From Oscheius sp. JU75 (taxonomy: Eukaryota > Nematoda > Chromadorea > Rhabditida > Rhabditidae), in contig JASJZC010000005.1 of NCBI GenBank assembly GCA_037178855.1, positions 7,130,001 to 7,194,000 of the forward strand: DNA of 64,000 bases, written 5' to 3'. Positions 54,149 through 64,000 of the stretch are shown here, piece after piece. The translations under genes were made by a program, and so were the position numbers. Under the pieces are notes generated by a model. The model had not been told where the DNA came from. It ran no database searches and worked only from the letters and a program-made list of their open reading frames with translations. The number at the start of each line of letters is the position of its first letter. Position 1 is the first letter of the stretch.

Positions 54149-56683
54149 TAAAATTTTTACTCTCTCTCACAAAGAAAAGGTCATTCGTGCTGGAATAGCT
54201 CAGTTCCTACTCGGGTGCAGGATATATTAGCTTCACATGAACAGCTCTATGAGTCAGACAGACCTTTATTTGATTGAAGTTGGACAGGAAGTTTAGTATT
54301 TCACGACTACACCTACTTCCTCATGAATCTCTCGGGCTATTCTTATGAGACTCAATGTCTAGGAACGACTAGACTAAACAGGGACTAGATGATAGCTCAT
54401 CGTTCGTTTTTAGAGACTTTTAGCTACTTTTGACATATCCTCTTGACTCCCAACGCCTGAAAACCCGGAAAAGATCTCAGTACGATGAAACAGTCTTTAG
54501 CTTTAAAATGAATTATTCCCGATTTGTTCTGGCATCATTCTTTTGCTGCTAAGTGCTCGCAAAAGGTCAAGAAAACCAAGCCCTCTTTTAGCCTCCTTAC
54601 ATATTTATCCGTAGTTTCATCTGGCTCCCAGTAGATTAGGCCATCTCGAAGATCAGTGACCAGTTTTTGTCAGAGTCTCAAACGTCTGACCGCAAAGACT
54701 TGAGTTTTATCCATAAGCTTAGCCTTAAGAATCGCAGTGATCACCCACTCATCCTCCCCATATTTGATCAGCTGGCCTTCATCACAGAAATGGCTCTTGT
54801 TGGCAACACCCAGTACATCCAGCCAACTTTTCTTTGTTTTGATTCTGTTTCAAGAGCTCCTTTTTGGAGATAGATGTGTGGAATTATTACTCGTCATTTA
54901 GGAGTCATTCTATTGCGTAAACAGCTGAAATGATCAGAGCAAAGTTCAATGTCAGATCTGGATGCGTCACAGATTCAATTAGCTAGTGATCTATGTCTAG
55001 CCTTTTAGTCACTTCCGTGGGCGTGAGGAAAATGTTTCCTGATTTCTGTTTCTGTTTGGCTGTTGACTGCAGAGACTATGTTTAGTACTTCCATGCAAAC
55101 TTTAGAGTAGGAAAAAGAACTTTTTGCCTATCGATCAACCCAAAAATTTTGTAGACCAGATTAAGCTTGTTTCTTTGTTCCTGAAAGTTCTATAAATCTA
55201 CGAGATTGCACTGTGAGCACAAAGGTTGTCAACTAGCCTGATCGGCGCCATTCCCGCTGTGAGCAATACTCCCTCTCTCCAACATTGTCCTTTGAACAAT
55301 GGTGTCTGCTGTCTTCTCTTCTATAGCCATCCAATACTTCCTGCCTTTATTAAGATCTCAGCTCGTCCGCCAGTGTTCAATTATTGTCTACTTCTAGAAC
55401 CCCGAGCTTTGAGACGTTCGTTCGCCGCCCTCTCTCAATGACCACATGTGTTGTGTTGTTGTGGGAGGAGTAGCGAGCAAAGGGAGAGAGCCTCAAAGAT
55501 TATTATGGCTTCTCTCGCCGAGTCGAGTACATATATGCCCTGTCTGGCTATCAGAAGAACAAACATTTGTTCTTTCTTTACGTATTTTCTATTGAATTGT
55601 AACCAGAAAGTTAGTTCCTTCCCCCTTCAGACACCGATCTTCTGATCTCATCTCTCCCTCGGGCAGAAAAAGAGCAGGGAGAGTTGGTTTGGCTATCCCG
55701 TATGCAAACTGCTTGTTGTCTTATCTAACTGTTGTACTAGATACGGGACAACAAAGTCTGAAACTCCCTTCAATTTCGGAGCATCGAAACTCTTCTGAGT
55801 GCAGTGACGCAAAACACACGCGGAGCGTCGTTTTTTGAGCTGGGTGCACTCTGCTCAGGAAAATATTGAAGGTGTTTCTTCGACTAGGTAATTCCTAGCT
55901 GAGCGGTCAACTTTTTGCATGATTTATTAGGTGTACGAGCCCTCTCGATATCCACTGTGTAAAGTGAACTGTTCTGTCGGTCTCTCTTTTCGAAAACACT
56001 GGAATACACGGTATCTAAATTTGTACTTAGCAATTTGTTAGAAGCCCGGAGACCCGTCCCTGTACTCTAGGCTTTTCGAATCTTTTGTAAACACAAAGGG
56101 CTAGTTTGATTCATGATATGAGCACAGATCCTCACAGCTTTATTATGATGTTCTCACTCCTATCTCCAGTTTTAACAACAAGCATTGCGGAACTCCGTTT
56201 CCAGAAAGTCTCAGGGATGTTGGGACAGCTGCTGTTTTTGCGTTGCATCAGAGTCAGTCGTGGTTACCTATTCCGAAGTTCTTATGAGCTTTCTCTACAA
56301 AATCTCGTCTGTTCTGGTAGTCTCGCCTGTCAAAAATTCACCTATCTCTCCGTATTCTGATCATTTTGATAAGCTCCTCTCTCTCGGCTAGCAGCTTCTC
56401 CCCTTTTGTACTTTCTCCCGATCCACACGAATTCCTTACGTAATGGAGTCGAAAATCACTGACAGAGGTCAAACAAGTTGCGATCTGATCTTCAATATTG
56501 ACAGAAGAAGCTCTTCTTAAATAGTCACTGAACTCTTTTGAACTGGTCTTTTCTTCACAGGATTACAGTTCAAATTCCATTTTTAGTAAGCTGTCGATCT
56601 TCTTTCAGCTTTTTGCAAATGAGCTTTGATGCTGGTCCGATCACTGACCAGCTTATTAACCCCCATCTGCTCACGCTCTTTAA
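54149..56683. other. Long intergenic region
   Basis: 2.5 kb without a supported gene. A CT-rich patch with frames at 55226-55645 and another at 56106-56391 have no splice partners or recognisable motifs. Confidence 0.45.
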
Positions 56684-57142
56684 AGGGACGCTGTCATTAT
56701 GGGTAGATGGGTAGACAACGAAACGCGTTTTCAAATTGGGTCCCACAACGGACTTCTCCCAACTCGCATTTTTTGTATTTCTCCATAGCTTTATACACAT
56801 TTTTATGAGTTATAAGTGTGTTCAATCGTCACAGCTTCGAAAACTACCCTAGAAACGTCTACTTCGACGTCAAAAATGGCGAGAAAATGTCGAAAATTAG
56901 AAAAACGAGAGAAGAACAGCGTTTTCTCAGTTTTCTACATTTTTCTGGGTTTTTTTTGACGTCGAAGTAGAGTTTCTGGGGTATTTTTTGACGCTGAGTC
57001 CATTAAACATACTTAGAAGTAATGGAAACGTATGTAAAGCCTCGGAAAATGGTAAAAAGACGATAAGTGGGAAGTTCGTCGCGGGACCCGATTCGAAAAC
57101 TCGTTAGGCCGTCTATCCATTTACCCATAATGACAGCATCCC
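56684..57142. mobile_element. Foldback (MITE-like) element flanked by TTAA
   Basis: The two ends are imperfect inverted copies for at least 75 bp: left AGGGACGCTGTCATTATGGG ... and right, read on the other strand, GGGATGCTGTCATTATGGG .... An inner pair (CTACTTCGACGTCAAAAA / TTTTTGACGTCGAAGTAG) continues the symmetry, so nearly all of the ~459 bp can fold into one hairpin. TTAA lies at both borders (56680-56683 and 57143-57146), the target of piggyBac-type elements. It has no coding capacity. Confidence 0.8.
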
Positions 57143-58887
57143 TTAAACTGCAGCCGCAGACCATTGGTTATCAGGAAGCAGGGTCCTGGAGGACAACTAG
57201 CACAATGTACATTGACCTGTAGGGTTTTCAACAGGATTGCTTCGAGACTTCAAATCCATTCACTTCTGCAAAACTGTTTACCCAATCCGGAAACCGTTAG
57301 AAGTATTGTGTTCTGAACAGAAATTTTTGGTAAGCTTATAATAGTAACTTCCCGTTCTACTTTCTTCATCTTTCCCCTCGAACATGGCGTTCGTTTTCCT
57401 CTTCCCACGCAATAGACTATATTAGTCCAATTGAGATTCGAATGTAATCGTGACAATTATCATTTGTCTGATTCGTTTTTGAGAGCCACGTTAACTGCAT
57501 AAAGAGTGTACAGTACAGTTTGTTTACAGCTCTAAAATTAGCAGCTTTCCAATCACAGTTCTGTGTACAACATGGTTTCATGTTACTGCAATAAACAATG
57601 CTGGAAATGGTGTTTGTTCTCTGAAACCTCTCCTTCTGATCTCGCTCATTTCCGATTCTCTCCCTCGGTTTACCCTTTTCCTCGATGGCTATAATCCAGT
57701 ACTTCAAAGATTCCTTTTCCCGTGTCACGTAGACCAAACAAATTATCATCGTTTCATAATTCACACGACATTTTGGCGCCTACTCCCTCAATTGTGATGA
57801 CAGTTGGTCTCAGTAGTCAAAAGACCTTATCTCCAAGTCTGCTGATCGGTCTACTAATCCTTTTGTCGCGGAAAGAAGGGATCCATCCTTCTGCTTCTGT
57901 TCAAATATAGCAACTGCAGCGGTTTGGTCTTATCGCAGGTTCCCTCTGGCCTCTAGATCCTTACTCTGCTCCTGAAAATATCGTCACTCTCTCGCTTCAA
58001 ATAAACTGATTATGGGACCGAATGGTGCAAAAGCGATACTACAGCTTTAAAAAACGCCCTTGTGATATTTTGGTCGTGGTTGACTTTGATTTCTTGCTCT
58101 TTCTGTTTTCTAGGAGGGTATTATTGCAACTGATTGAGTTCATTCACAGGATGTTCAGTTCTTTGCCTTTTGATACAAAAATCTTGGCACTAACAGCTGT
58201 GTGGGTGGGGATATAGGTGGCCTCTTTGATTTTGTAACTGTCTTCGATAACTTGAAGGGAAAACTTTTTTCTTGGTACAGCACTTTGGCACTGAAAGTCA
58301 AGCTTGTCAGCACAACTCTTATTCCATTTCGTTTAGAAAACCAAACTCTGACCCAGACTTTCGAAAAAAAACTTCGTATTCCAGAACTGTTCTGTTCGCG
58401 CTGTTACCCTTTGTAACCAAGCCCTTTGACCAATCTCACGCATTTAGCAGAAAGCACAGTGTATCGTGAACTTTGTGTTCATGCGGTACTTTTATGATAC
58501 ACGGACGACTTTGCTTAGTAGTCTCGGAATTTGCCTTGTGGTCTCAGACGAGGCAAATAGTTTGTATTGACTACAGGTATTTATTGACATTTAGGACAAG
58601 TGGAACATGTCGTCTATGTATCATAAAAGACGCAAAAATGCTTCCTTATAAAAGAATATAACTGTTGTTTCCATTGATCAACCACAAACATTTCCAGCAC
58701 CGCAACCGATCTCTGTTTTTCCATACGGCGTTCCCCGAAAGTATACCGTTGATCTTTTCCCAGTTGTTGATCGGTACACAGTCAATTTACTCAAGCTGAG
58801 AGCTCCTAAAGCAAATGGAAAACAACCATGCTCATTGCAGCGTCTTGCTCTTTTTATCAGGGTTTCACTGATCCCTCATTTCAGATC
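57143..58887. other. Intergenic region upstream of the SLC17-type gene
   Basis: No gene seen. The last few hundred bases should hold the transporter promoter; an acceptor (CATTTCAGATC) lies just before its ATG. Confidence 0.45.
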
Positions 58888-61011
58888 ATGGTTATGGAAA
58901 AACCACTCGATAAATTATTGGAAAAACAGCCACTGGAAAATGGAACCTGCAAGCCAAAGTCCAAGCGCGCTCGTGAGTCAAAAAGCTAATCCTCTCAAAT
59001 TGGAGGATTTCTAGCTCTGTTTCATCCGCTCTCGAGACGGTTTCACATGATCCTTTTGCTCATTTTCGGATTTGGGTGCACGACATTCATGAGGGTTCAC
59101 ATGGCGATCACGATGACCTGTATGGTGAATTCAACAGCTGTGGCTCTTATCGAGGAGCAAATGTACGGGGATAGACAAACAACCTGGGTACCAGAAGAGA
59201 ACTGGCTCAACGTCACCACCACGGTTTGTAGCAGAGGATCAAAGGTTTGAAAATCAATTCAGGCAGTACCGTTGCACTCGACTCATTCTACGAGTACACA
59301 ATGTGATAAAGTCACGGACGATGGGCATCATATTGTCGTGGATTACGGGGTGAGATGGGGATAGTTGGGGTCTGGAGAGATGGAAGTATACTTCTTGACT
59401 GAAATGTTTTCGAAGCAGTTTGAAACCTAGTAAATGTAGCGAGACCATCGAGTCAAAATCTCATAATCGAACAGTGTTCATCATTGGAACAAGCATCGCA
59501 ATACATATCCTGTGTGATAAAACAGATTCGAATATTGTCGTTGAATTTCCAAAAGTACTGTAAAAATTTCATCTTTAGGGTTCTCTTCCTTGGACCCATC
59601 AGCAGCAAAACTTTGTCTTCTCTGGTACCTTCTGGGGAGCGCTCTTTGTTGCCCTTCCTGCTATGAAAATAGTGCAAGAAGGCTCCCCGAAGATAGTTCT
59701 GATGGTAGCCATGATGATCTACGTCTCCTCGTCGGTCATCACCCCGTTTATCGCCAACAACCTCGGAGTCTTTCCGACCTGGTGTGTTCGAGTAGCGATG
59801 GGTTTTGGCGAAGGAGTCGTGATTCCAACAATCAACGCCATCATTTCCAATTGGTTCCCTACAGAAGAGAGGAGTACAGCTTTGGCTCTCTTCACCACAG
59901 GAAACCAAATAGCAGGAGCTGCTGGTCAACCCGCCGCAGCGGCTCTTTGTGCTTCCTCTTTTGGGTGGCCAGCAATCTTCTATACCTGCAGTAAGTATTC
60001 ATTCTAAATACTAAAACAAAACAAATATCTTTCAGCAATTATGGGAACGATCTGGATCGTTCTCTGGTTCGTCGGAGCCGCTAGTCGTCCATCGGACTGT
60101 AAGGTTATGACCACAAGGGAAAGAGAGTATCTGACTGGGAAGGTTGTCACTCCGCCTAAGAAGAAGGTCCAAGCTCCCTACAGAGCCATTTTCATGTCAG
60201 CTCCATTCTGGGCCCAACTCCAATCTCACTTCGTGATCAACATGATGATGTCTCTTCTACAAATCTACCTTCCGAGCTACTTGAAAGATGTCCTAAGGCT
60301 TCCTGTAGTGACTGTAAGCTAGTTTATTGTCTGAGAACAAAAACTTTTAGAACGGAGCATTCATCGCCCTCCCGAATGCTTGTCAGATCTTGGCCAAAAT
60401 AGCCTGGGGAATGTTCATGGATTACACCAAGGCCAAGAAAATTTTGACACCAACCTCTTGTGTTAAACTTTCTCAGGGAATCGGTAAATTCTGATACGGC
60501 TATAATAGAATAACTTTTCAGCAAACTTCGGAGGATCTGTCATCTTTGTTTGTGTATGTGTCTTTATCGACTGCAGTAATCCAGGAACTGCACTATTTCT
60601 GTTCTGTCTGATGTGAGTTGTTTTCTGTCACTTTCCTAAACGACATCTTTCAGGTACTGCTGCTTAAGTACATTCACTAGTGGTTTCTACACCTCCCTCC
60701 TCTCCCTTGCTCCTCGATACACTGCCACTCTCTCCTCCTTTTCCCAATTCGCCGCCATGACCGGTCGTCTCTGTACCCCCTTCGTTGTCGGTCTCGTCAA
60801 AAAAACTGGCTCCGAAAACGAATGGGAGGCGCTCTTCTACCTGATGGCAGCCGTCTCAACGATCTCCGGTCTCATATTCGTGATTTTCGGATCTGGAGAC
60901 GTCCAAGACTGGGGCAAAGACGACCCAGAAGCACCAGCTACTGTACATATTCCTCTCGTTGAGACGACCAAGTCCACGCTGGATTTGAATGTTGAAGTTG
61001 ATTTAGAATAG
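58888..61011 (+). CDS. SLC17-type anion transporter (major facilitator superfamily)
   Basis: Eight exons in exact phase: 58888-58972, 59015-59223, 59263-59349, 59579-59990, 60036-60313, 60351-60483, 60522-60612 and 60654-61011; 550 aa. Diagnostic words: FMRVHMAITMTCMVNSTA in TM1 (the R-x-N/H-hydrophobic motif of SLC17), a lumenal loop with glycosylation sites, LPWTHQQQNFVFSGTFWGAL in TM2, VRVAMGFGEGVVIPTINAII and SNWFPTEERSTALAL in TM4 and loop, GNQIAGAAGQP, FWAQLQSHFVINMMMSLLQI and YLPSYLKDVL in the second half, then WGMFMDYTKAKK. About 12 TM segments. SLC17 members (sialin, VGLUT and phosphate/urate types) move organic anions or phosphate; the substrate cannot be told here. AATAAA lies near 61103; the gene converges on the synaptophysin. 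Confidence 0.92.
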
Positions 61012-61190
61012 CTTTTTTTATGTGTTTCATGTGAAAAGATATCTCATTGTTGCGGGTAGTCACGGTTGTTCCTTTTTTTTGTCTCGGGGCTTATTGCTCA
61101 CTTAATAAATATCAGCTTTTACACTCTTCCATTTGATTTATACGTGGTGATCTGGCCGAAAACGTAAACCCGCATTTAGAAAAACAAGAT

Positions 61191-62460
61191 TTAGCCAATG
61201 ACACCGGGATTCTCCTGGTTTCTCGGGGCGATCTCCTTCCAAATATACCAACAGTTGAAAGCGAAACTGAGGACGCAGACCCAGTCACAGAGCTAGAAAA
61301 AGTAATTGGAAACGGTAGATCTTGAACACTTACGACAGAAATGGCCAGTTTTCCATTATTTGTGTCGCGAGCCAAGTCGAGATTGGGGCCAGTAGTATTT
61401 CCAAAGTCCTTGTTCTCCTTTATTAGTTTGGTGATCATTTCTTCTCTGAAAGAGCACGTTTATGCTTGAAAGAGGCAAAAGTACCCAGTACTAGAGCCAA
61501 TGGTATTAGATCCAGCCCACCAGATCGAGGAACAAAAGAAGAAAAGTATGAAGAAGAGTACGGTAGCGGCAAGGTCCTGTGAAACATTGAACTGTAAAAG
61601 TTAATGACTTACAGCAAGGGCAAACTTCTTGTTTTCTTGGTAGAGATCCCAGAAGATCACGTAGAAGAAAGTTGTTGCGAGAACCAGCACGAGAGCAGTC
61701 ACATTGACAAAGTAGAAGAAGCCAGAGGATCCTCCGGCATCGTTGTCAGACTTCCAGAAGGGGACATTGATCGCATCAGTGCAGGTCTTTGCTACTCTTA
61801 CGTTCGATAGTCTGGAAGATATTGTGAAAAAACACAATTTAATCGAGTATTGTGTATTTTTACAGAGTGTTTTGTACCTGACCATTGTTTTGCAACAGGC
61901 TGAAAGAGGAGCGACATCATCAAATAGAGAGGTAATATTTAACGATGAATTTTTCTTTGTACGGTCGTCAAAACATTGCAAAACTGTTCTGACTGTACTC
62001 ACGAACTGAGAAACGTGAGAAGGCAAGAAGACAGAACAAAACTAAAAAACTTGGGACCTATACTTTCTACTTCTGAATGTTCTTTTGTCTGCTATCCTAG
62101 CAAAAAAAGACATCGAGTTTTTCACTTGAAAGTCTTATTATTAGCGAAAAAAATGTCCGAGCTTACTCTCACTTGAACGTCTTTACTTATATTTTTCAGG
62201 CAAGTTTTCAGTACAAAGTGGAAAACGAAGAAAACTTACGTGAAAGTGGACGCATGGATAGAGATTTGGTTTGTCTTATTTGCAATTGGTGGACAGTTGA
62301 AAGTCGCCGAGAAGGACCATGAGTTCACCGCTGCGATGGCAATTACAATGAACAGCTAAACTGTTTCTTTCGAAAAATGAAATCGAAAGGAGCCCACAAA
62401 TTCGACTACGCGAATGAATCCAAGAGGATATTTGAAGACAGACACGTGTGGCTGTGGCAT
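61191..62460 (-). CDS. sph-1: Synaptophysin-family vesicle membrane protein
   Basis: Six exons in exact phase: 62460-62398, 62355-62240, 61811-61613, 61576-61485, 61445-61334 and 61292-61191; 227 aa. The ATG follows CTATTGCAG directly. It begins MPQPHVSVFKYPLGFIRVVE, matching synaptophysin (EPLGFVKVLQWVFA). Four TM segments: RVVEFLFIVIAIAAVNSW; FFYFVNVTALVLVLATTFFY; LAATVLFFILFFFCSSIWWA; and CDWVCVLSFAFNCWYIW. Two Cys (FNCPP, AKTCTDA) lie in the first lumenal loop region. The tail is short (KEIAPRNQENPGVIG), without the tyrosine-rich repeats of the mammalian protein. MARVEL-domain proteins of this family reside in synaptic and other secretory vesicles. Intron 1 is only 42 bp and is the source of a duplicated segment in the next gene. 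Confidence 0.85.
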
Positions 62461-63086
62461 CTGCAATAGGGAGACTGCTTTGTTGGAATGAGAATGGATG
62501 AGCGAGTGTATCGGATCGATGGAAACGTCCTTGTTTGTTTAAAGCTGACAGTGGGAATCACAAGAGGCAGTTGTTGACAGGAGGGACTGTCCTCCCAATA
62601 ATAAATAAAGAGGATTATGCCGGTCGTGGTCATGCCAAAACGCTTCGAGCAACACTAAATAGACGAATGGTACAGAAATGCCCTTTTTCAGGCGGTCCGT
62701 GTCAAAAACTACGGGTATGAGTGTCCAAGAGTGGCCTATTCAAATGCGCCAGCGTTTATTGTGACAGACGGATCGATCGGACGACCCTTATCAGGTATTA
62801 CTACTGGCAACAACAAAAGGAGGCGAGTGTTGCAAGCAAAGCGAGAGACAGGTTCCAATAATCGATAGAGAGACACTTCTCGTCGCGTCCAAGTTGTTTG
62901 TTCTCTTGGGATCAGCTGATCACTCACTCGTGCGTCAACACATTGCATCTCGGAGTTGTTCGTTCTTTTCAAAAAGGAAGTAATAGTGCTTCTTTGAATT
63001 TTTACTTATATTCTTTCAACTGGCTGTTGTGTTGACGACATTTCCAACAAGTGATGCTTTATATACAGACACTAAAATTGTTTCTC
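62461..63086. other. Intergenic region
   Basis: It lies between the synaptophysin start and the protease 3' end on the same strand. No exon seen; the synaptophysin promoter is expected here. Confidence 0.45.
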
Positions 63087-64000
63087 CTATGGCATAAGAT
63101 CGTAGACAGTATCGACAGGTCTTCTGTAAGCCAGCTCCGTATCTGGGTGACCAAGAAGTTTCAGCTCTTTTAGAGCGGATTCGAGTTTTACCCTCTCAAA
63201 AACAGCCTGATCTTTTGAGTTGCCTGGACAGTTCCCCGTAGCCTGACAGATCCACCAGTTGTGTCGGGAGACGATGACATTAAGGTCTTCGGCGTCGACT
63301 AAATGCTCTGGGTAATAGGAACAAAAAGTTTCATACTGTCTTCGCCTTTTATGAAGCGGTCAAAAGCCACCCAGCAGTAAGTTCCTGCCACTAGGATTCC
63401 AGACACGTCTGCTTTTCCATCTTTCCTAAACGTGATCTGTCCGGAGCCGCTGTCACCCTATAAAAGTTTGATATTACTTCAAATATAAAGTTCTCACCCC
63501 ACAGGCAAGACTCTTCACATCAGAGGAGCAGATCAGATTCTCGTGATTAGCAGCCTTCAGTGTGCAGATGTCTTTCGTAGATGTTTCCAATTTTCTCAGC
63601 ACTCCAGTCGGAGTCTTGACAGTTTGATTGTGTTTAGCAGCTACTCTAAAATTTGTTTGTTTCACAACCTGTTTCTTTCGAACAATGAAATCGAAAGGAG
63701 CCCACAAATTCAACTATGTTTCACAACCTACTGCATAGATGTTCCGAACCCAAACATGGTCAGATCGGTTCGCGGTTCAAGAAGCTCGGTGCTGAGACAG
63801 GCGGGTTGAACGAAATCGGAGAACTCGACGTCCTTCTCCAATTCGAGGACGGCTACGTCTCCTTGCCATTGATTGAAATGGTCATTGTAGCATTTACCGA
63901 GGATGTACTCGCGAGAGAGGGTGATCTGGAAAAGTATTATGGAGTTCAGAGCAAATATAGCAAGCAACATGCTAATGACTCGTCTTGGAGAGTGACAAAG
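63087..64000 (-). CDS. Trypsin-like serine protease (S1 fold), 5'-truncated by the window edge
   Basis: Readable exons: about 63930-63732 (ITLSREYILGKCYNDHFNQW ... FGFGTSMQ), 63645-63497, about 63459-63339 and about 63304 to the TAG at 63087. The catalytic Asp is in QGDVAVLELEKDVEFSDFVQ, and the Ser in ACGGDSGSGQITF (GDSG). A Cys-rich C-terminus follows (WWICQATGNCPGN). The His-containing first part is outside the window or in its last bases. The pattern fits the nematode trypsin-like group, some of which are secreted digestive or defence proteases. The intron at 63731-63646 contains a copied piece of the neighbouring synaptophysin gene. Confidence 0.85.
63658..63729. repeat. Inserted copy of synaptophysin exon 1/intron 1 between 13 bp direct repeats
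   Basis: 63669-63718 matches 62361-62410 at 47 of 50 bases in the same orientation; the source covers the 3' end of synaptophysin exon 1 and most of its 42 bp intron 1. The copy is bracketed by TGTTTCACAACCT at 63658-63670 and again at 63717-63729. Both lie inside a protease intron. Confidence 0.85.

Noticed and set aside
1-64000. CRISPR arrays, rRNA genes, prokaryotic operons with Shine-Dalgarno sites
   Set aside because: None seen. The short-intron gene structure is eukaryotic, and no regularly spaced identical repeats occur.

Overview
The window is nuclear DNA from a nematode, most likely a chromadorean of the Rhabditida (Caenorhabditis-like). The evidence is the dense packing of genes with many 40-60 bp introns ending in TTTCAG, start codons placed directly after TTTCAG (trans-splice-type acceptors), several serpentine chemoreceptor genes of nematode-specific families, a moulting (MLT-10-like) protein, an N-terminal-only PAX gene, and a methionyl-tRNA synthetase with a C-terminal EMAPII domain. 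I cannot name the species. All gene models were spliced by eye from open frames, phase and consensus sites.

Left part (1-20 kb) is mostly housekeeping. A small spliced gene and a C2H2 zinc-finger gene are followed by two back-to-back, operon-like clusters that share a 380 bp intergenic region at 6029-6408. Leftward: an unrecognised protein with a duplicated compact (possibly OB/S1-like) module, then Mediator subunit MED20. Rightward: a KIAA2013-type membrane protein, methionyl-tRNA synthetase and the nucleolar rRNA-processing factor ESF1, with gaps of 228 and 258 bp. Two antisense genes lie inside ESF1 introns: a Str-type chemoreceptor and a 112-residue two-TM protein.

Middle part (20-45 kb) is fast-evolving. 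It holds two long N-myristoylation-type (MGNAQ...) proteins with C-terminal TKL-like kinase domains, at least three degraded copies of the same kinase, a small Gly/Ala-rich protein, a second Str chemoreceptor paralogous to the nested one, an MLT-10-like moulting protein, a tRNA-Thr(AGT), an Srg-like chemoreceptor and long stretches without clear genes.

Right part (45-64 kb) has an N-terminal PAX (NPAX-type) regulator, an intact Tc1/mariner element of the DD37D (maT-like) kind, a TKL-like pseudokinase whose HRD motif reads HMG, another chemoreceptor, a long foldback element flanked by TTAA, an SLC17-type transporter, a synaptophysin and a 5'-truncated trypsin-like protease. The most interesting signals are: a protease intron carrying a copy of the neighbouring synaptophysin exon/intron junction between 13 bp direct repeats; loss of the beta-3 lysine in one of two sister kinases; the pseudokinase; nested genes and a conserved-position GC-AG intron; and the duplicated module in the unrecognised protein at 4890-6028.
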